Assembly (NCBI RefSeq): GCF_036880965.1
Contig: NZ_JBAJMV010000002.1
Location: forward strand, 124,001 to 188,000
Direction of reading: 5' to 3'
DNA from: JAUASW01 sp036880965
GTDB lineage: Bacteria > Pseudomonadota > Gammaproteobacteria > Burkholderiales > Burkholderiaceae_C
Length of the DNA stretch: 64,000 nt
The translations under genes were made by a program, and so were the position numbers. The notes beneath the pieces were generated by a model. The model saw nothing but the letters and a program-made list of their open reading frames with translations. It had not been told where the DNA came from and did not search any database. The first letter of the stretch is position 1. Every line of letters starts with the position of its first letter. Of the stretch, positions 25,240 to 33,871 are shown in pieces.

Positions 25240-27597
25240 ATGGTTGAAATCGAACTCGACGGCAAGAAGATTGAGGTGCTCGAAGGCAGCATGGTGATGC
25301 ATGCGGCCGAGAAGGCCGGCACCTACATTCCGCACTTCTGCTATCACAAGAAGCTCTCCATCGCCGCCAACTGCCGCATGTGCCTGGTGGACGTGGAGAA
25401 GGCACCAAAGCCCATGCCCGCCTGCGCCACGCCGGTGACGCAAGGCATGATCGTGCGCACCAAGAGCGAGAAGGCGCTGAAGGCCCAGCAGGGCGTGATG
25501 GAATTCCTGCTGATCAACCATCCGCTGGATTGCCCGATCTGCGACCAGGGCGGCGAGTGCCAGCTGCAGGATCTGGCCGTGGGCTACGGCTCGGGCAAGT
25601 CGCGCTACTCGGAAGAGAAGCGCGTGGTGTTCCACAAGAACATCGGCCCGCTGGTCTCGATGGAAGAGATGAGCCGTTGCATCCATTGCACGCGCTGCGT
25701 CCGCTTCGGCCAGGAAATTGCCGGCCAGATGGAACTTGGCATGGCCCACCGCGGCGAGCACAGCGAGATCCAGACCTTCGTCGGCCGCACGGTCGATTCT
25801 GAGCTGTCGGGCAACATGATCGACATCTGCCCGGTCGGTGCGCTCACCAGCAAGCCTTTCCGCTACAGCGCCCGCACCTGGGAGCTGTCGCGCCGCAAGA
25901 GCGTTTCGCCGCATGATTCCACTGGTGCCAACCTGATCGTCCAGGTCAAGGGCCAGCAGGTGATGCGCGTCGTGCCGCTGGAGAACGAAGACGTCAACGA
26001 ATGCTGGATCGCCGACCGCGACCGCTTCTCGTACGAAGCGCTGAACAGCGATGCGCGCCTGACCGCCCCGATGATCAAGCAGGGCGGCGCCTGGAAGAGC
26101 GTTGACTGGACCACGGCGCTGGAGTACGTGGCCAACGGCTTGAAGAGCATCAAGAATGATCATGGCGCCGCTTCCATCGGCGCGCTGGGCTCGGCCCACA
26201 GCACGGTGGAAGAGCTGCACCTGCTGTCGCAGCTGACTCGCGCCCTGGGCAGCCAGAACGTCGACTACCGCCTGCGCCATACTGATTTCAGCAATGCGGC
26301 TGAGGCCGGCAAGGCAGGGCCTCAGGCATTTTGGCTGGGCCTGCCCATCGCCGAGCTGAGCACGCTGGACCGCGCACTGGTGATCGGCTCCTTCCTGCGC
26401 AAGGACCATCCGCTGTTTGCGCAGCGCCTGCGCCAGGCGGCCCGCCGTGGTGCCAAGGTGATGAGCATCTCCGGCTCGGTTGAAGATTGGCTGATGAATG
26501 TGGCCGAGCGGGTTGTCGCCGCACCGAGTGCCTGGCTGGCTGAGCTGGCTGGCGTGGCCGCTGCTGTGGCCGAGTTGGCTGGCGTCGCAGCCCCGGTGGC
26601 CGCGCAATCGTCGGAAGCCGCCAAGCGCATCGCTGCTGCCCTGTGGAGCGGCCAGCGCAAGGCGCTGCTGCTCGGCAATGCCGCCGCGCAACATCCGCAA
26701 GCGGCGCAATTGCTGTCGCTGGCCAACTGGATTGCCGACAAGACTGGCGCCCGCGTCGGCTACCTGACCGCTGCAGCCAATACCGTTGGGGCACAGCTGG
26801 TGGGCGCAACGCCCGTGGCGGGTGGCCTGAACGCTGGCCAGATGCTCAGCGGCACTTCGGCCCTCAAGGCGCTGCTGCTCCTGAATACCGACCCAGTGCT
26901 CGATTCGGCCAATGCCGCAGCTGCTGCCAAGGCGCTGCAGGTGGCCGAGATGGTCGTCGTAATGAGCCCGTTCAAGACAGGCCTCGACTACGCAGATGTG
27001 CTGCTGCCTATCGCGCCGTTCACCGAAACCTCGGGCTCCTTCGTCAATGCCGAAGGTCGCCTGCAGAGCTTCGTCGGCGTCGTCAAGCCGCTGGCCGAAA
27101 CCCGTCCGGGCTGGAAGGTGCTGCGCGTGCTGGCCAATGTGCTGGGCCTGAGCGGCTTCGAGCAGGAGAGCTCCGAGCAGGTTCGCAATGAAGCGCTGGG
27201 TGTCGATGCAGACCTGAGTGCTCGCCTGAGCAACGCCGGCGATGCCGCCGTGATGCTGACGACAGGTGAGGGCGGCGATGTTTCCAAGCTCGAACGCCTG
27301 GCCGACGTGCCGATCTACGCCACCGATTCGCTGGTCCGCAATGCCCCCTCGCTGCAACTGACCAACGACGCCCGCAATGCGCCGTTCGCCAGCTTGTCCA
27401 GCGCTCTGTGGCAGCAGCTGGGCCTGACGGCGGAAGCGAACAAGATCCTGGTCAGCCAGGAAGGTGCCGGCTCGGCCCAGTTGAGCGCCAAGCTCGACGC
27501 CGCGCTGCCCGCCAACGTGGTGCGCGTGCCGGCCGGTCTGGCCGAGACACAGGCGCTGGGTGCCCTGTTTGGCACACTGACCGTGGCCAAGGTGTGA
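25240..27597 (+). CDS. nuoG: NADH-quinone oxidoreductase subunit G
   Basis: A 785-residue 75-kDa-type subunit. The N-terminal [2Fe-2S] ligands are C34, C45, C48 and C62; the His-ligated 4Fe-4S site is H94-C98-C101-C107; and C147/C150/C153 with a later cysteine (DICPVGAL) form a third cluster. The remainder is a molybdopterin-oxidoreductase-like domain without a cofactor. The stretch at about 429-446 carries a small duplication (AELAGVAA twice). The C-terminal half is alanine-rich. Confidence 0.96.
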   Translation: MVEIELDGKKIEVLEGSMVMHAAEKAGTYIPHFCYHKKLSIAANCRMCLVDVEKAPKPMPACATPVTQGMIVRTKSEKALKAQQGVMEFLLINHPLDCPICDQGGECQLQDLAVGYGSGKSRYSEEKRVVFHKNIGPLVSMEEMSRCIHCTRCVRFGQEIAGQMELGMAHRGEHSEIQTFVGRTVDSELSGNMIDICPVGALTSKPFRYSARTWELSRRKSVSPHDSTGANLIVQVKGQQVMRVVPLENEDVNECWIADRDRFSYEALNSDARLTAPMIKQGGAWKSVDWTTALEYVANGLKSIKNDHGAASIGALGSAHSTVEELHLLSQLTRALGSQNVDYRLRHTDFSNAAEAGKAGPQAFWLGLPIAELSTLDRALVIGSFLRKDHPLFAQRLRQAARRGAKVMSISGSVEDWLMNVAERVVAAPSAWLAELAGVAAAVAELAGVAAPVAAQSSEAAKRIAAALWSGQRKALLLGNAAAQHPQAAQLLSLANWIADKTGARVGYLTAAANTVGAQLVGATPVAGGLNAGQMLSGTSALKALLLLNTDPVLDSANAAAAAKALQVAEMVVVMSPFKTGLDYADVLLPIAPFTETSGSFVNAEGRLQSFVGVVKPLAETRPGWKVLRVLANVLGLSGFEQESSEQVRNEALGVDADLSARLSNAGDAAVMLTTGEGGDVSKLERLADVPIYATDSLVRNAPSLQLTNDARNAPFASLSSALWQQLGLTAEANKILVSQEGAGSAQLSAKLDAALPANVVRVPAGLAETQALGALFGTLTVAKV

Positions 27598-27610
27598 GGC
27601 AGGAACAAGC

Positions 27611-28708
27611 ATGATCGACACCCTCTTCCAAACCGGCGCCTCCCTGCTGGGCGCTCTGTGGCCGGTGGTCTGGAGCCTGCTCAAGATCGTTGCGGTCGTG
27701 GCGCCGCTGATGGTCTGCGTGGCTTATCTGACGCTGTGGGAGCGCAAGGCCATCGGCTGGTCGCAGATCCGCCCGGGCCCGAACCGCGTGGGTCCTTATG
27801 GCCTGCTGACCCCGATTGCCGATGCCGTGAAGCTGATCTTCAAGGAGATCATCCTACCGGCCAAGGCCAACCGCGGCCTGTTCTTCCTCGGCCCGATCAT
27901 GACCATCATGCCGGCGCTGGCCGCCTGGGCGGTCGTGCCCTTCGGACCGGAAGCGGCGGTTGCCAACGTGAACGCGGGCCTGCTGTTCCTGATGGCCATC
28001 ACCTCGCTCGAGGTGTACGGCGTGATCATTGCCGGCTGGGCCTCGAACTCCAAGTACGCCTTCCTCGGCGCGCTGCGTGCCTCGGCACAGATGGTCTCGT
28101 ACGAAATCGCCATGGGCTTTGCCCTTGTGATCGTGCTGATGACCAGCGGCAGCATGAACATGACCGACATCGTCGTCTCGCAAGAGACCGGCCGATTTGC
28201 CTCAATGGGCGTCAACTTCCTGTCGTGGAACTGGCTGCCGCTGCTGCCTATCTTCGTCGTCTACTTCATCTCGGGCCTGGCTGAAACCAACCGCCATCCG
28301 TTCGACGTGGTGGAAGGCGAGTCGGAAATCGTGGCCGGCCACATGATCGAGTACTCGGGCATGTCGTTCGCGATGTTTTTCCTGGCCGAGTACGCCAACA
28401 TGATTCTGGTGTCGTGCCTCGCGGTCGTGCTGTTCCTGGGCGGCTGGTCGGCACCGATCTCGTTCAGCCTGCTGGGCATGGATACGCCCGAGTTCATCAA
28501 GAACTCGATGGCTTTCTGGAACTGGTGCTGGTTGTTCGGCAAGACCTTCTTCGTGGTCACCTGCTTCCTGTGGGTCCGCGCCACCTTCCCGCGCTTCCGC
28601 TATGACCAGATCATGCGTCTGGGCTGGAAGATCTTCATTCCCGTGACGCTGGTCTGGTTGGTCGTGGTCGGCCTGTGGATTCAGTCTCCCTTCAATATCT
28701 GGAAGTGA
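27611..28708 (+). CDS. nuoH: NADH-quinone oxidoreductase subunit H
   Basis: A 365-residue membrane subunit that forms the quinone entry chamber. It has about eight helices, the RPGPNRVGPYGLLTPIADAV loop near the N-terminus and the conserved RHPFDVVEGESEIVAG acidic loop (E-rich) near the middle. It begins 13 bases after nuoG. A repeat element separates it from nuoI. Confidence 0.97.
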   Translation: MIDTLFQTGASLLGALWPVVWSLLKIVAVVAPLMVCVAYLTLWERKAIGWSQIRPGPNRVGPYGLLTPIADAVKLIFKEIILPAKANRGLFFLGPIMTIMPALAAWAVVPFGPEAAVANVNAGLLFLMAITSLEVYGVIIAGWASNSKYAFLGALRASAQMVSYEIAMGFALVIVLMTSGSMNMTDIVVSQETGRFASMGVNFLSWNWLPLLPIFVVYFISGLAETNRHPFDVVEGESEIVAGHMIEYSGMSFAMFFLAEYANMILVSCLAVVLFLGGWSAPISFSLLGMDTPEFIKNSMAFWNWCWLFGKTFFVVTCFLWVRATFPRFRYDQIMRLGWKIFIPVTLVWLVVVGLWIQSPFNIWK

Positions 28709-28719
28709 CGTAATGACTG

Positions 28720-28787
28720 CCCCCACGTTCACTTTGTTCTCTGCCCCCCGAGGGGGCTCCTGCCTCCTTGAGGCGGCTCTGCGGAGG
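28720..28787 (+). repeat. Intergenic repeat copy 2 (nuoH-nuoI), supplies nuoI ribosome site
   Basis: A 68-base element starting CCCCCACGTTC, with palindromic core CCCCCCGAGGGGG, and ending GCGGCTCTGCGGAGG. GGAGG (28783-28787) lies 5 bases before the nuoI ATG. It has the same orientation relative to the genes as copies 1 and 3. Confidence 0.8.
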
Positions 28788-28792
28788 CAGGC

Positions 28793-29281
28793 ATGAGTTC
28801 AGTCGCCCATTTCTTCAAGAGCTTTTTGCTCACCGAGCTGTTCAAGGGCATGGCCCTGACCGGCCGCCATTTCCTGTCGCGCAACATCACGGTGCAGTTC
28901 CCGGAAGAGAAGACGCCGCTGTCGCCGCGTTTCCGTGGCCTGCATGCGTTGCGCCGCTATGAGAACGGTGAAGAGCGTTGCATCGCCTGCAAGCTCTGTG
29001 AGGCGGTGTGCCCGGCCATGGCCATCACCATCGAGTCCGATGTGCGTGACGACGGCTCGCGCCGCACCACGCGCTACGACATCGACCTGACCAAGTGCAT
29101 CTTCTGCGGCTTCTGCGAAGAAAGCTGCCCGGTGGACTCCATCGTGGAAACCTCGATCTTTGAATACCACGGCGAAAAGCGTGGCGACCTCTACTTCACG
29201 AAGGAGATGTTGCTTGCCGTGGGTGATCGCTATGAACCGCAGATCGCAGCCCAAAAGGAGGCCGACGCCAAGTACCGCTGA
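28793..29281 (+). CDS. nuoI: NADH-quinone oxidoreductase subunit I
   Basis: A 162-residue 23-kDa-type subunit carrying two 4Fe-4S clusters (N6a/N6b). The motifs are CIACKLCEAVCP (C63, C66, C69, C73) and CIFCGFCEESCP (C102, C105, C108, C112). An amphipathic N-terminal helix (HFFKSFLLTELFKG) docks on the membrane arm. Confidence 0.97.
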   Translation: MSSVAHFFKSFLLTELFKGMALTGRHFLSRNITVQFPEEKTPLSPRFRGLHALRRYENGEERCIACKLCEAVCPAMAITIESDVRDDGSRRTTRYDIDLTKCIFCGFCEESCPVDSIVETSIFEYHGEKRGDLYFTKEMLLAVGDRYEPQIAAQKEADAKYR

Positions 29282-29335
29282 GTCGGCTGACCTGGTTCAA
29301 GCCAGGACTGCTGCTTAGGACTTGCCGAGCTAGCT

Positions 29336-29977
29336 ATGGATATCACCACCGCCCTGTTCTATGTCTTCTCAGCCGTGCTGCTGGGGGCTTCCGTCCGTGT
29401 GATCACGGCCAAGTCCACCGTGCATTCGGCGCTGTTCCTGATACTCGCCTTCTTCAGCGCCTCCTGCGTCTGGATGCTCCTGAAGGCCGAGTTCCTGGCC
29501 ATCACGCTGGTGCTGGTCTACATCGGCGCCGTGATGGTGCTCTTCCTCTTCGTCGTGATGATGCTGGACATCACCAGCGACCGGGTGAGGGACGGCTTCT
29601 GGAAGCACCTGCCGATGGCCGCCTTGGTGGGTGTGCTGATCGCGCTGGAAATGGCCGCCATCCTGATGCCGGGCTTCCGACTGAAGGAAGCGCCAGAACT
29701 GAGCGCTGCCGCGGCCAAACTCGGCAATACCAAGCTGCTGGGCATCGAGGTCTACACGCATTACCTGTATCCGCTGCAGATCGCTGCCGTGCTGCTGCTG
29801 GTGGCCATCATTGCCGCCATTGCCTTGACGCTGCGCCGCCGCAAGGACTCGCGTTCGCAAGACCCTTCGGAGCAGGTCAAGGTCAAGAAGGCCGACCGTC
29901 TGCGCATCATCAAGATGGCGCCGACTGTCGAGGCGCCTGCGGCGCCCGCAGCCGACAACAACACGGGAGCTGCATGA
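29336..29977 (+). CDS. nuoJ: NADH-quinone oxidoreductase subunit J
   Basis: A 213-residue membrane subunit with five predicted helices; the conserved glycine-containing third helix (LVYIGAVMVLFLFVVMML) is present. The C-terminal about 45 residues are charged and then Ala-rich (KVKKADRLRIIKMAP), longer than in E. coli. It overlaps nuoK by 4 bases. Confidence 0.95.
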   Translation: MDITTALFYVFSAVLLGASVRVITAKSTVHSALFLILAFFSASCVWMLLKAEFLAITLVLVYIGAVMVLFLFVVMMLDITSDRVRDGFWKHLPMAALVGVLIALEMAAILMPGFRLKEAPELSAAAAKLGNTKLLGIEVYTHYLYPLQIAAVLLLVAIIAAIALTLRRRKDSRSQDPSEQVKVKKADRLRIIKMAPTVEAPAAPAADNNTGAA

Positions 29978-30291
29978 TGCTGGGCGCATTGACCCTGGGA
30001 CATTTCCTGACGCTGGGCGCGATCCTGTTCGCGCTGTCGGTGATCGGCATCTTCCTGAACCGCAAGAACCTGATTGTGCTGCTGATGGCCATCGAGCTGA
30101 TGCTGCTGGCGGTCAACCTGAACTTCGTCGCCTTCTCCCACTACCTGGGTGACATGGCGGGCCAGGTGTTTGTGTTCTTCATCCTGACCGTGGCGGCGGC
30201 CGAGTCGGCCATTGGCCTCGCGATCCTGGTCGTGCTGTTCCGCAACCGCGCCAGCATCAACGTCGAAGAACTCGACGCGCTGAAGGGCTAA
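29974..30291 (+). CDS. nuoK: NADH-quinone oxidoreductase subunit K
   Basis: A 105-residue, three-helix Mrp-related subunit. Conserved membrane glutamates are in LLMAIELMLLAVNLNF and TVAAAESAIGLAI. Two adjacent ATG codons (29974 and 29977) could start it; the first overlaps the nuoJ stop. It lies between nuoJ and nuoL as usual. Confidence 0.97.
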   Translation: MMLGALTLGHFLTLGAILFALSVIGIFLNRKNLIVLLMAIELMLLAVNLNFVAFSHYLGDMAGQVFVFFILTVAAAESAIGLAILVVLFRNRASINVEELDALKG

Positions 30292-30308
30292 AGGGAAGAC
30301 GCATCAAG

Positions 30309-32357
30309 ATGTCCGCAACACTTTCGCAAAACATGCTGCTCGCGGTGCCGATGGCGCCGCTGGTCGGTGCCATCGCCGCCGGTTTCTTCGGCAAGCAGAT
30401 CGGCCGCCGCGGTGCCCACAGCATCACCATCCTCGGCGTGCTGATCGCCTTCATCATCTCGGCGATGACGCTGAAGTCGGTCGCCGTGGACGGCGCCCGT
30501 TTCAACGAAACCATCTATGAATGGATGGTGCTTGGCGGCCTCAAGATGGAGGTTGGATTCCTGGTCGACGGCCTGACGGCGATGATGATGTGCGTGGTGA
30601 CCTTCGTGTCGCTGATGGTGCACATCTACACCATCGGCTACATGGAAGAAGACCCGGGCTACCAGCGCTTCTTCAGCTACATCTCGCTGTTCACCTTCTC
30701 GATGTTGATGCTCGTGATGAGCAACAACATGCTGCAGCTGTTCTTCGGCTGGGAAGCAGTGGGCCTGGTGTCGTACCTCTTGATCGGCTTCTGGTACACC
30801 AAGCCGACGGCGATCTTCGCCAACATGAAGGCCTTCCTGGTCAACCGCGTGGGCGACTTCGGCTTCATCCTCGGTATCGGCCTGCTGGTGGCCTATGGCG
30901 GTTCATTGAACTACGCCGAACTGTTCGGCAAGTCGGCCGAGCTGGCACAGGTCAAGTTCAATGCGCCGCTGTGGGGTTCGGACTGGATGATGCTGAGCGT
31001 GGCCTGCATCTGCCTGTTCATCGGTGCGATGGGCAAGTCGGCGCAGTTCCCGCTGCATGTCTGGCTGCCTGATTCCATGGAAGGCCCGACCCCGATCTCG
31101 GCGCTGATCCACGCGGCCACGATGGTGACTGCCGGCATCTTCATGGTGGCTCGCATGAGCCCGCTGTTCGAGCTGTCGGACACGGCGCTGAACTTCGTGC
31201 TGGTGATCGGCGCGATCACGGCGCTGTTCATGGGCTTCCTGGGCATCATCCAGAACGACATCAAGCGCGTCGTCGCGTACTCGACGCTCTCGCAGCTGGG
31301 CTACATGACCGTGGCGCTGGGTGCCTCGGCCTACTCGGTTGCCGTGTTCCACCTGATGACGCACGCCTTCTTCAAGGCTTTGCTGTTCCTCGGTGCCGGC
31401 TCGGTGATCATCGGCATGCACCATGACCAGGACATCCGCAACATGGGCGGCCTGCGCAAGTACATGCCCATCACCTGGATCACCTCGCTCTTGGGTTCGC
31501 TGGCCTTGATCGGCACGCCGCTGTTCTCTGGCTTCTACTCCAAGGACTCGATCATCGAGGCGGTGCATGCCAGCCACTTGCCGGGCGCGCAGTTCGCCTA
31601 CCTGGCGGTGATCATCGGCGTCTTCGTCACGGCCTTCTATTCCTTCCGGATGTACTTCCTGGTCTTCCATGGCAAGGAAAACTTCCACCACAAGCCATTC
31701 CCGGGCGAACATGATCATCACGACGATCATGGCGACGAGCACCATGAGCCGCATGAGTCGCCCTGGGTGGTCACCGCGCCGCTGATCCTGCTGGCTATCC
31801 CCTCTGTCGTGATCGGCTTCCTGGCGATCCAGCCGATGCTGTTCGGCGACTTCTTCAAGGACGCGATCTTCGTGAACCACGAGGTCCACCACGCGATGAG
31901 CGAGCTGGCCCACGAGTTCCATGGCGCCGTGGCCATGGCCACGCACGGCCTGACCGCCTTGCCGTTCTGGCTGGCCCTGGCTGGCGTCGTTACCGCCTAT
32001 GTGTTCTACATGGTCGCGCCGAGCATTCCGGCCACCATCGGCAAGGTCTTGCGTCCGGTCATCGTCGTGCTCGAGAACAAGTACTTCATGGACTGGATCA
32101 ATGAGAACATCCTTGCCCGCGCGGCCCGCCTGCTTGGTACGGGCCTTTGGAAGGGCGGCGATGGCATGGTGATCGACGGTGTGCTGATCAATGGTTCGGC
32201 CAAGGCGGTGGGCGGCATTGCCGGCATCGTGCGCCGAGTCCAGACCGGCCACCTGTACTGGTACGCCCTGGTGATGATCCTGGGTGTGATCGGCCTGATG
32301 AGCTGGCAGCTGTGGCCCTATATGTGGCCTCAATTCAAGGCCCTGGCGGGTCTTTGA
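30309..32357 (+). CDS. nuoL: NADH-quinone oxidoreductase subunit L
   Basis: A 682-residue antiporter-like proton-pumping subunit with about sixteen helices and the long lateral helix at the C-terminus. Key charged residues lie in FFGWEAVGLVSYLLIGFW and HVWLPDSMEGPTPISALIHAATM. Residues 458-486 hold an unusual histidine/aspartate-rich hydrophilic loop with nine His in about 29 residues, just before the HESPW motif. It is otherwise canonical. Confidence 0.97.
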   Translation: MSATLSQNMLLAVPMAPLVGAIAAGFFGKQIGRRGAHSITILGVLIAFIISAMTLKSVAVDGARFNETIYEWMVLGGLKMEVGFLVDGLTAMMMCVVTFVSLMVHIYTIGYMEEDPGYQRFFSYISLFTFSMLMLVMSNNMLQLFFGWEAVGLVSYLLIGFWYTKPTAIFANMKAFLVNRVGDFGFILGIGLLVAYGGSLNYAELFGKSAELAQVKFNAPLWGSDWMMLSVACICLFIGAMGKSAQFPLHVWLPDSMEGPTPISALIHAATMVTAGIFMVARMSPLFELSDTALNFVLVIGAITALFMGFLGIIQNDIKRVVAYSTLSQLGYMTVALGASAYSVAVFHLMTHAFFKALLFLGAGSVIIGMHHDQDIRNMGGLRKYMPITWITSLLGSLALIGTPLFSGFYSKDSIIEAVHASHLPGAQFAYLAVIIGVFVTAFYSFRMYFLVFHGKENFHHKPFPGEHDHHDDHGDEHHEPHESPWVVTAPLILLAIPSVVIGFLAIQPMLFGDFFKDAIFVNHEVHHAMSELAHEFHGAVAMATHGLTALPFWLALAGVVTAYVFYMVAPSIPATIGKVLRPVIVVLENKYFMDWINENILARAARLLGTGLWKGGDGMVIDGVLINGSAKAVGGIAGIVRRVQTGHLYWYALVMILGVIGLMSWQLWPYMWPQFKALAGL

Positions 32358-32376
32358 TCAGAGGCGGAGAAGAAGA

Positions 32377-33852
32377 ATGGGATTGTTGAGTCTTGCCATC
32401 TGGTTGCCCGTTGTCAGCGGCGTGCTGCTGCTGATGCTCGGTCGTGAACACCAGGCCAATGCCGCACGCTGGATGGCCTTGCTGGCCGCCATTGCGGGTC
32501 TTGCCGTCACGCTGCCGCTGATCAGCGGCTTCGACAACGGCACGGCTGCGATGCAGTTCAGCGAGAACCTGCCCTGGATCGAACGCTTCAATATCCACTA
32601 CCACCTGGGTGTGGATGGCATCTCGATGTGGTTCGTGCCGCTGACGGCCTTCATCACCGTGATCGTCGTGGTCGCGGCCTGGGAGGTGATCACCGAGCGT
32701 GCGCATCAGTACCTTGGCGCCTTCCTGATCCTCTCGGGTCTGATGATCGGCGTGTTCTGCGCGCTCGACGGCATGCTGTTCTACGTGTTCTTCGAGGCCA
32801 CGCTGATCCCGATGTACATCATCATCGGTGTCTGGGGCGGCCCGCGGCGCGTCTATGCGGCCTTCAAATTCTTCCTGTACACGCTGGCCGGTTCGCTGCT
32901 GATGCTGATCGCGCTGCTGTACCTCTACACCAAGTCGGGCGGCAGCTTCGACATCCTCACCTGGCACAAGCTGCCGCTGGCCATGGATGCGCAGACGCTG
33001 CTGTTCTTCGCCTTCTTTGCCGCCTTCTCGGTCAAGGTGCCGATGTGGCCGGTGCACACCTGGCTGCCAGACGCCCACGTCGAAGCGCCTACCGGTGGAT
33101 CGGTGGTGCTGGCCGCCATCATGCTGAAGCTGGGTGCCTACGGCTTCCTGCGCTTCTCGATGCCCATTGCGCCCGATGCTGCGCATCACTGGTCGTGGTT
33201 CATCATCGCGCTGTCGCTGATCGCCGTGGTCTACATCGGCCTCGTGGCCCTGGTGCAGACCGACATGAAGAAGCTGGTGGCCTATTCGTCCATCGCGCAC
33301 ATGGGCTTCGTGACCTTGGGCTTCTTCATCTACAACGAGCTCGGCATTTCCGGCGGCATCGTGCAGATGATCTCGCACGGTTTCGTGTCCGGCGCCATGT
33401 TCTTGTGCATCGGCGTTCTGTACGACCGCGTGCATTCGCGTGAAATCGCCGACTACGGCGGTGTGGTCAACACCATGCCCAAGTTCGCGGCGTTGGCGCT
33501 GTTCTTCGCCATGGCCAACTGCGGCCTGCCGGCCACCGGCGGTTTCGTCGGCGAGTGGATGGTCATCCTGGGTACCGTGAAGTTCGACTTCTGGCTAGGT
33601 GCCATCGCGGCCACGGCCCTGGTGTTCGGCGCGGCCTACACGCTGTGGATGTACAAGCGCGTCTACTTCGGCGCGATTGGCAACGACCATGTGCGCGAAC
33701 TCAAGGACGTGAACGCCCGCGAGTTCTCGATGCTGGCCGTGCTGGCCGCGGCAACGCTCTTCATGGGCGTCTATCCCAAACCCTTTACCGACGTGATGCA
33801 CGCTTCAGTGACCGAGTTGCTCAAGCACGTGGCCGTCTCCAAGATCCACTGA
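32377..33852 (+). CDS. nuoM: NADH-quinone oxidoreductase subunit M
   Basis: A 491-residue antiporter-like subunit with fourteen predicted helices. It shows FFEATLIPMYIIIGVWGG (conserved Glu), HTWLPDAHVEAPTGGSVVLA and KKLVAYSSIAHMGF. The downstream start (nuoN) is 19 bases after its stop. Length and motifs are typical. Confidence 0.97.
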   Translation: MGLLSLAIWLPVVSGVLLLMLGREHQANAARWMALLAAIAGLAVTLPLISGFDNGTAAMQFSENLPWIERFNIHYHLGVDGISMWFVPLTAFITVIVVVAAWEVITERAHQYLGAFLILSGLMIGVFCALDGMLFYVFFEATLIPMYIIIGVWGGPRRVYAAFKFFLYTLAGSLLMLIALLYLYTKSGGSFDILTWHKLPLAMDAQTLLFFAFFAAFSVKVPMWPVHTWLPDAHVEAPTGGSVVLAAIMLKLGAYGFLRFSMPIAPDAAHHWSWFIIALSLIAVVYIGLVALVQTDMKKLVAYSSIAHMGFVTLGFFIYNELGISGGIVQMISHGFVSGAMFLCIGVLYDRVHSREIADYGGVVNTMPKFAALALFFAMANCGLPATGGFVGEWMVILGTVKFDFWLGAIAATALVFGAAYTLWMYKRVYFGAIGNDHVRELKDVNAREFSMLAVLAAATLFMGVYPKPFTDVMHASVTELLKHVAVSKIH

Positions 33853-33871
33853 GGCGCCCAAGGTGAACACT

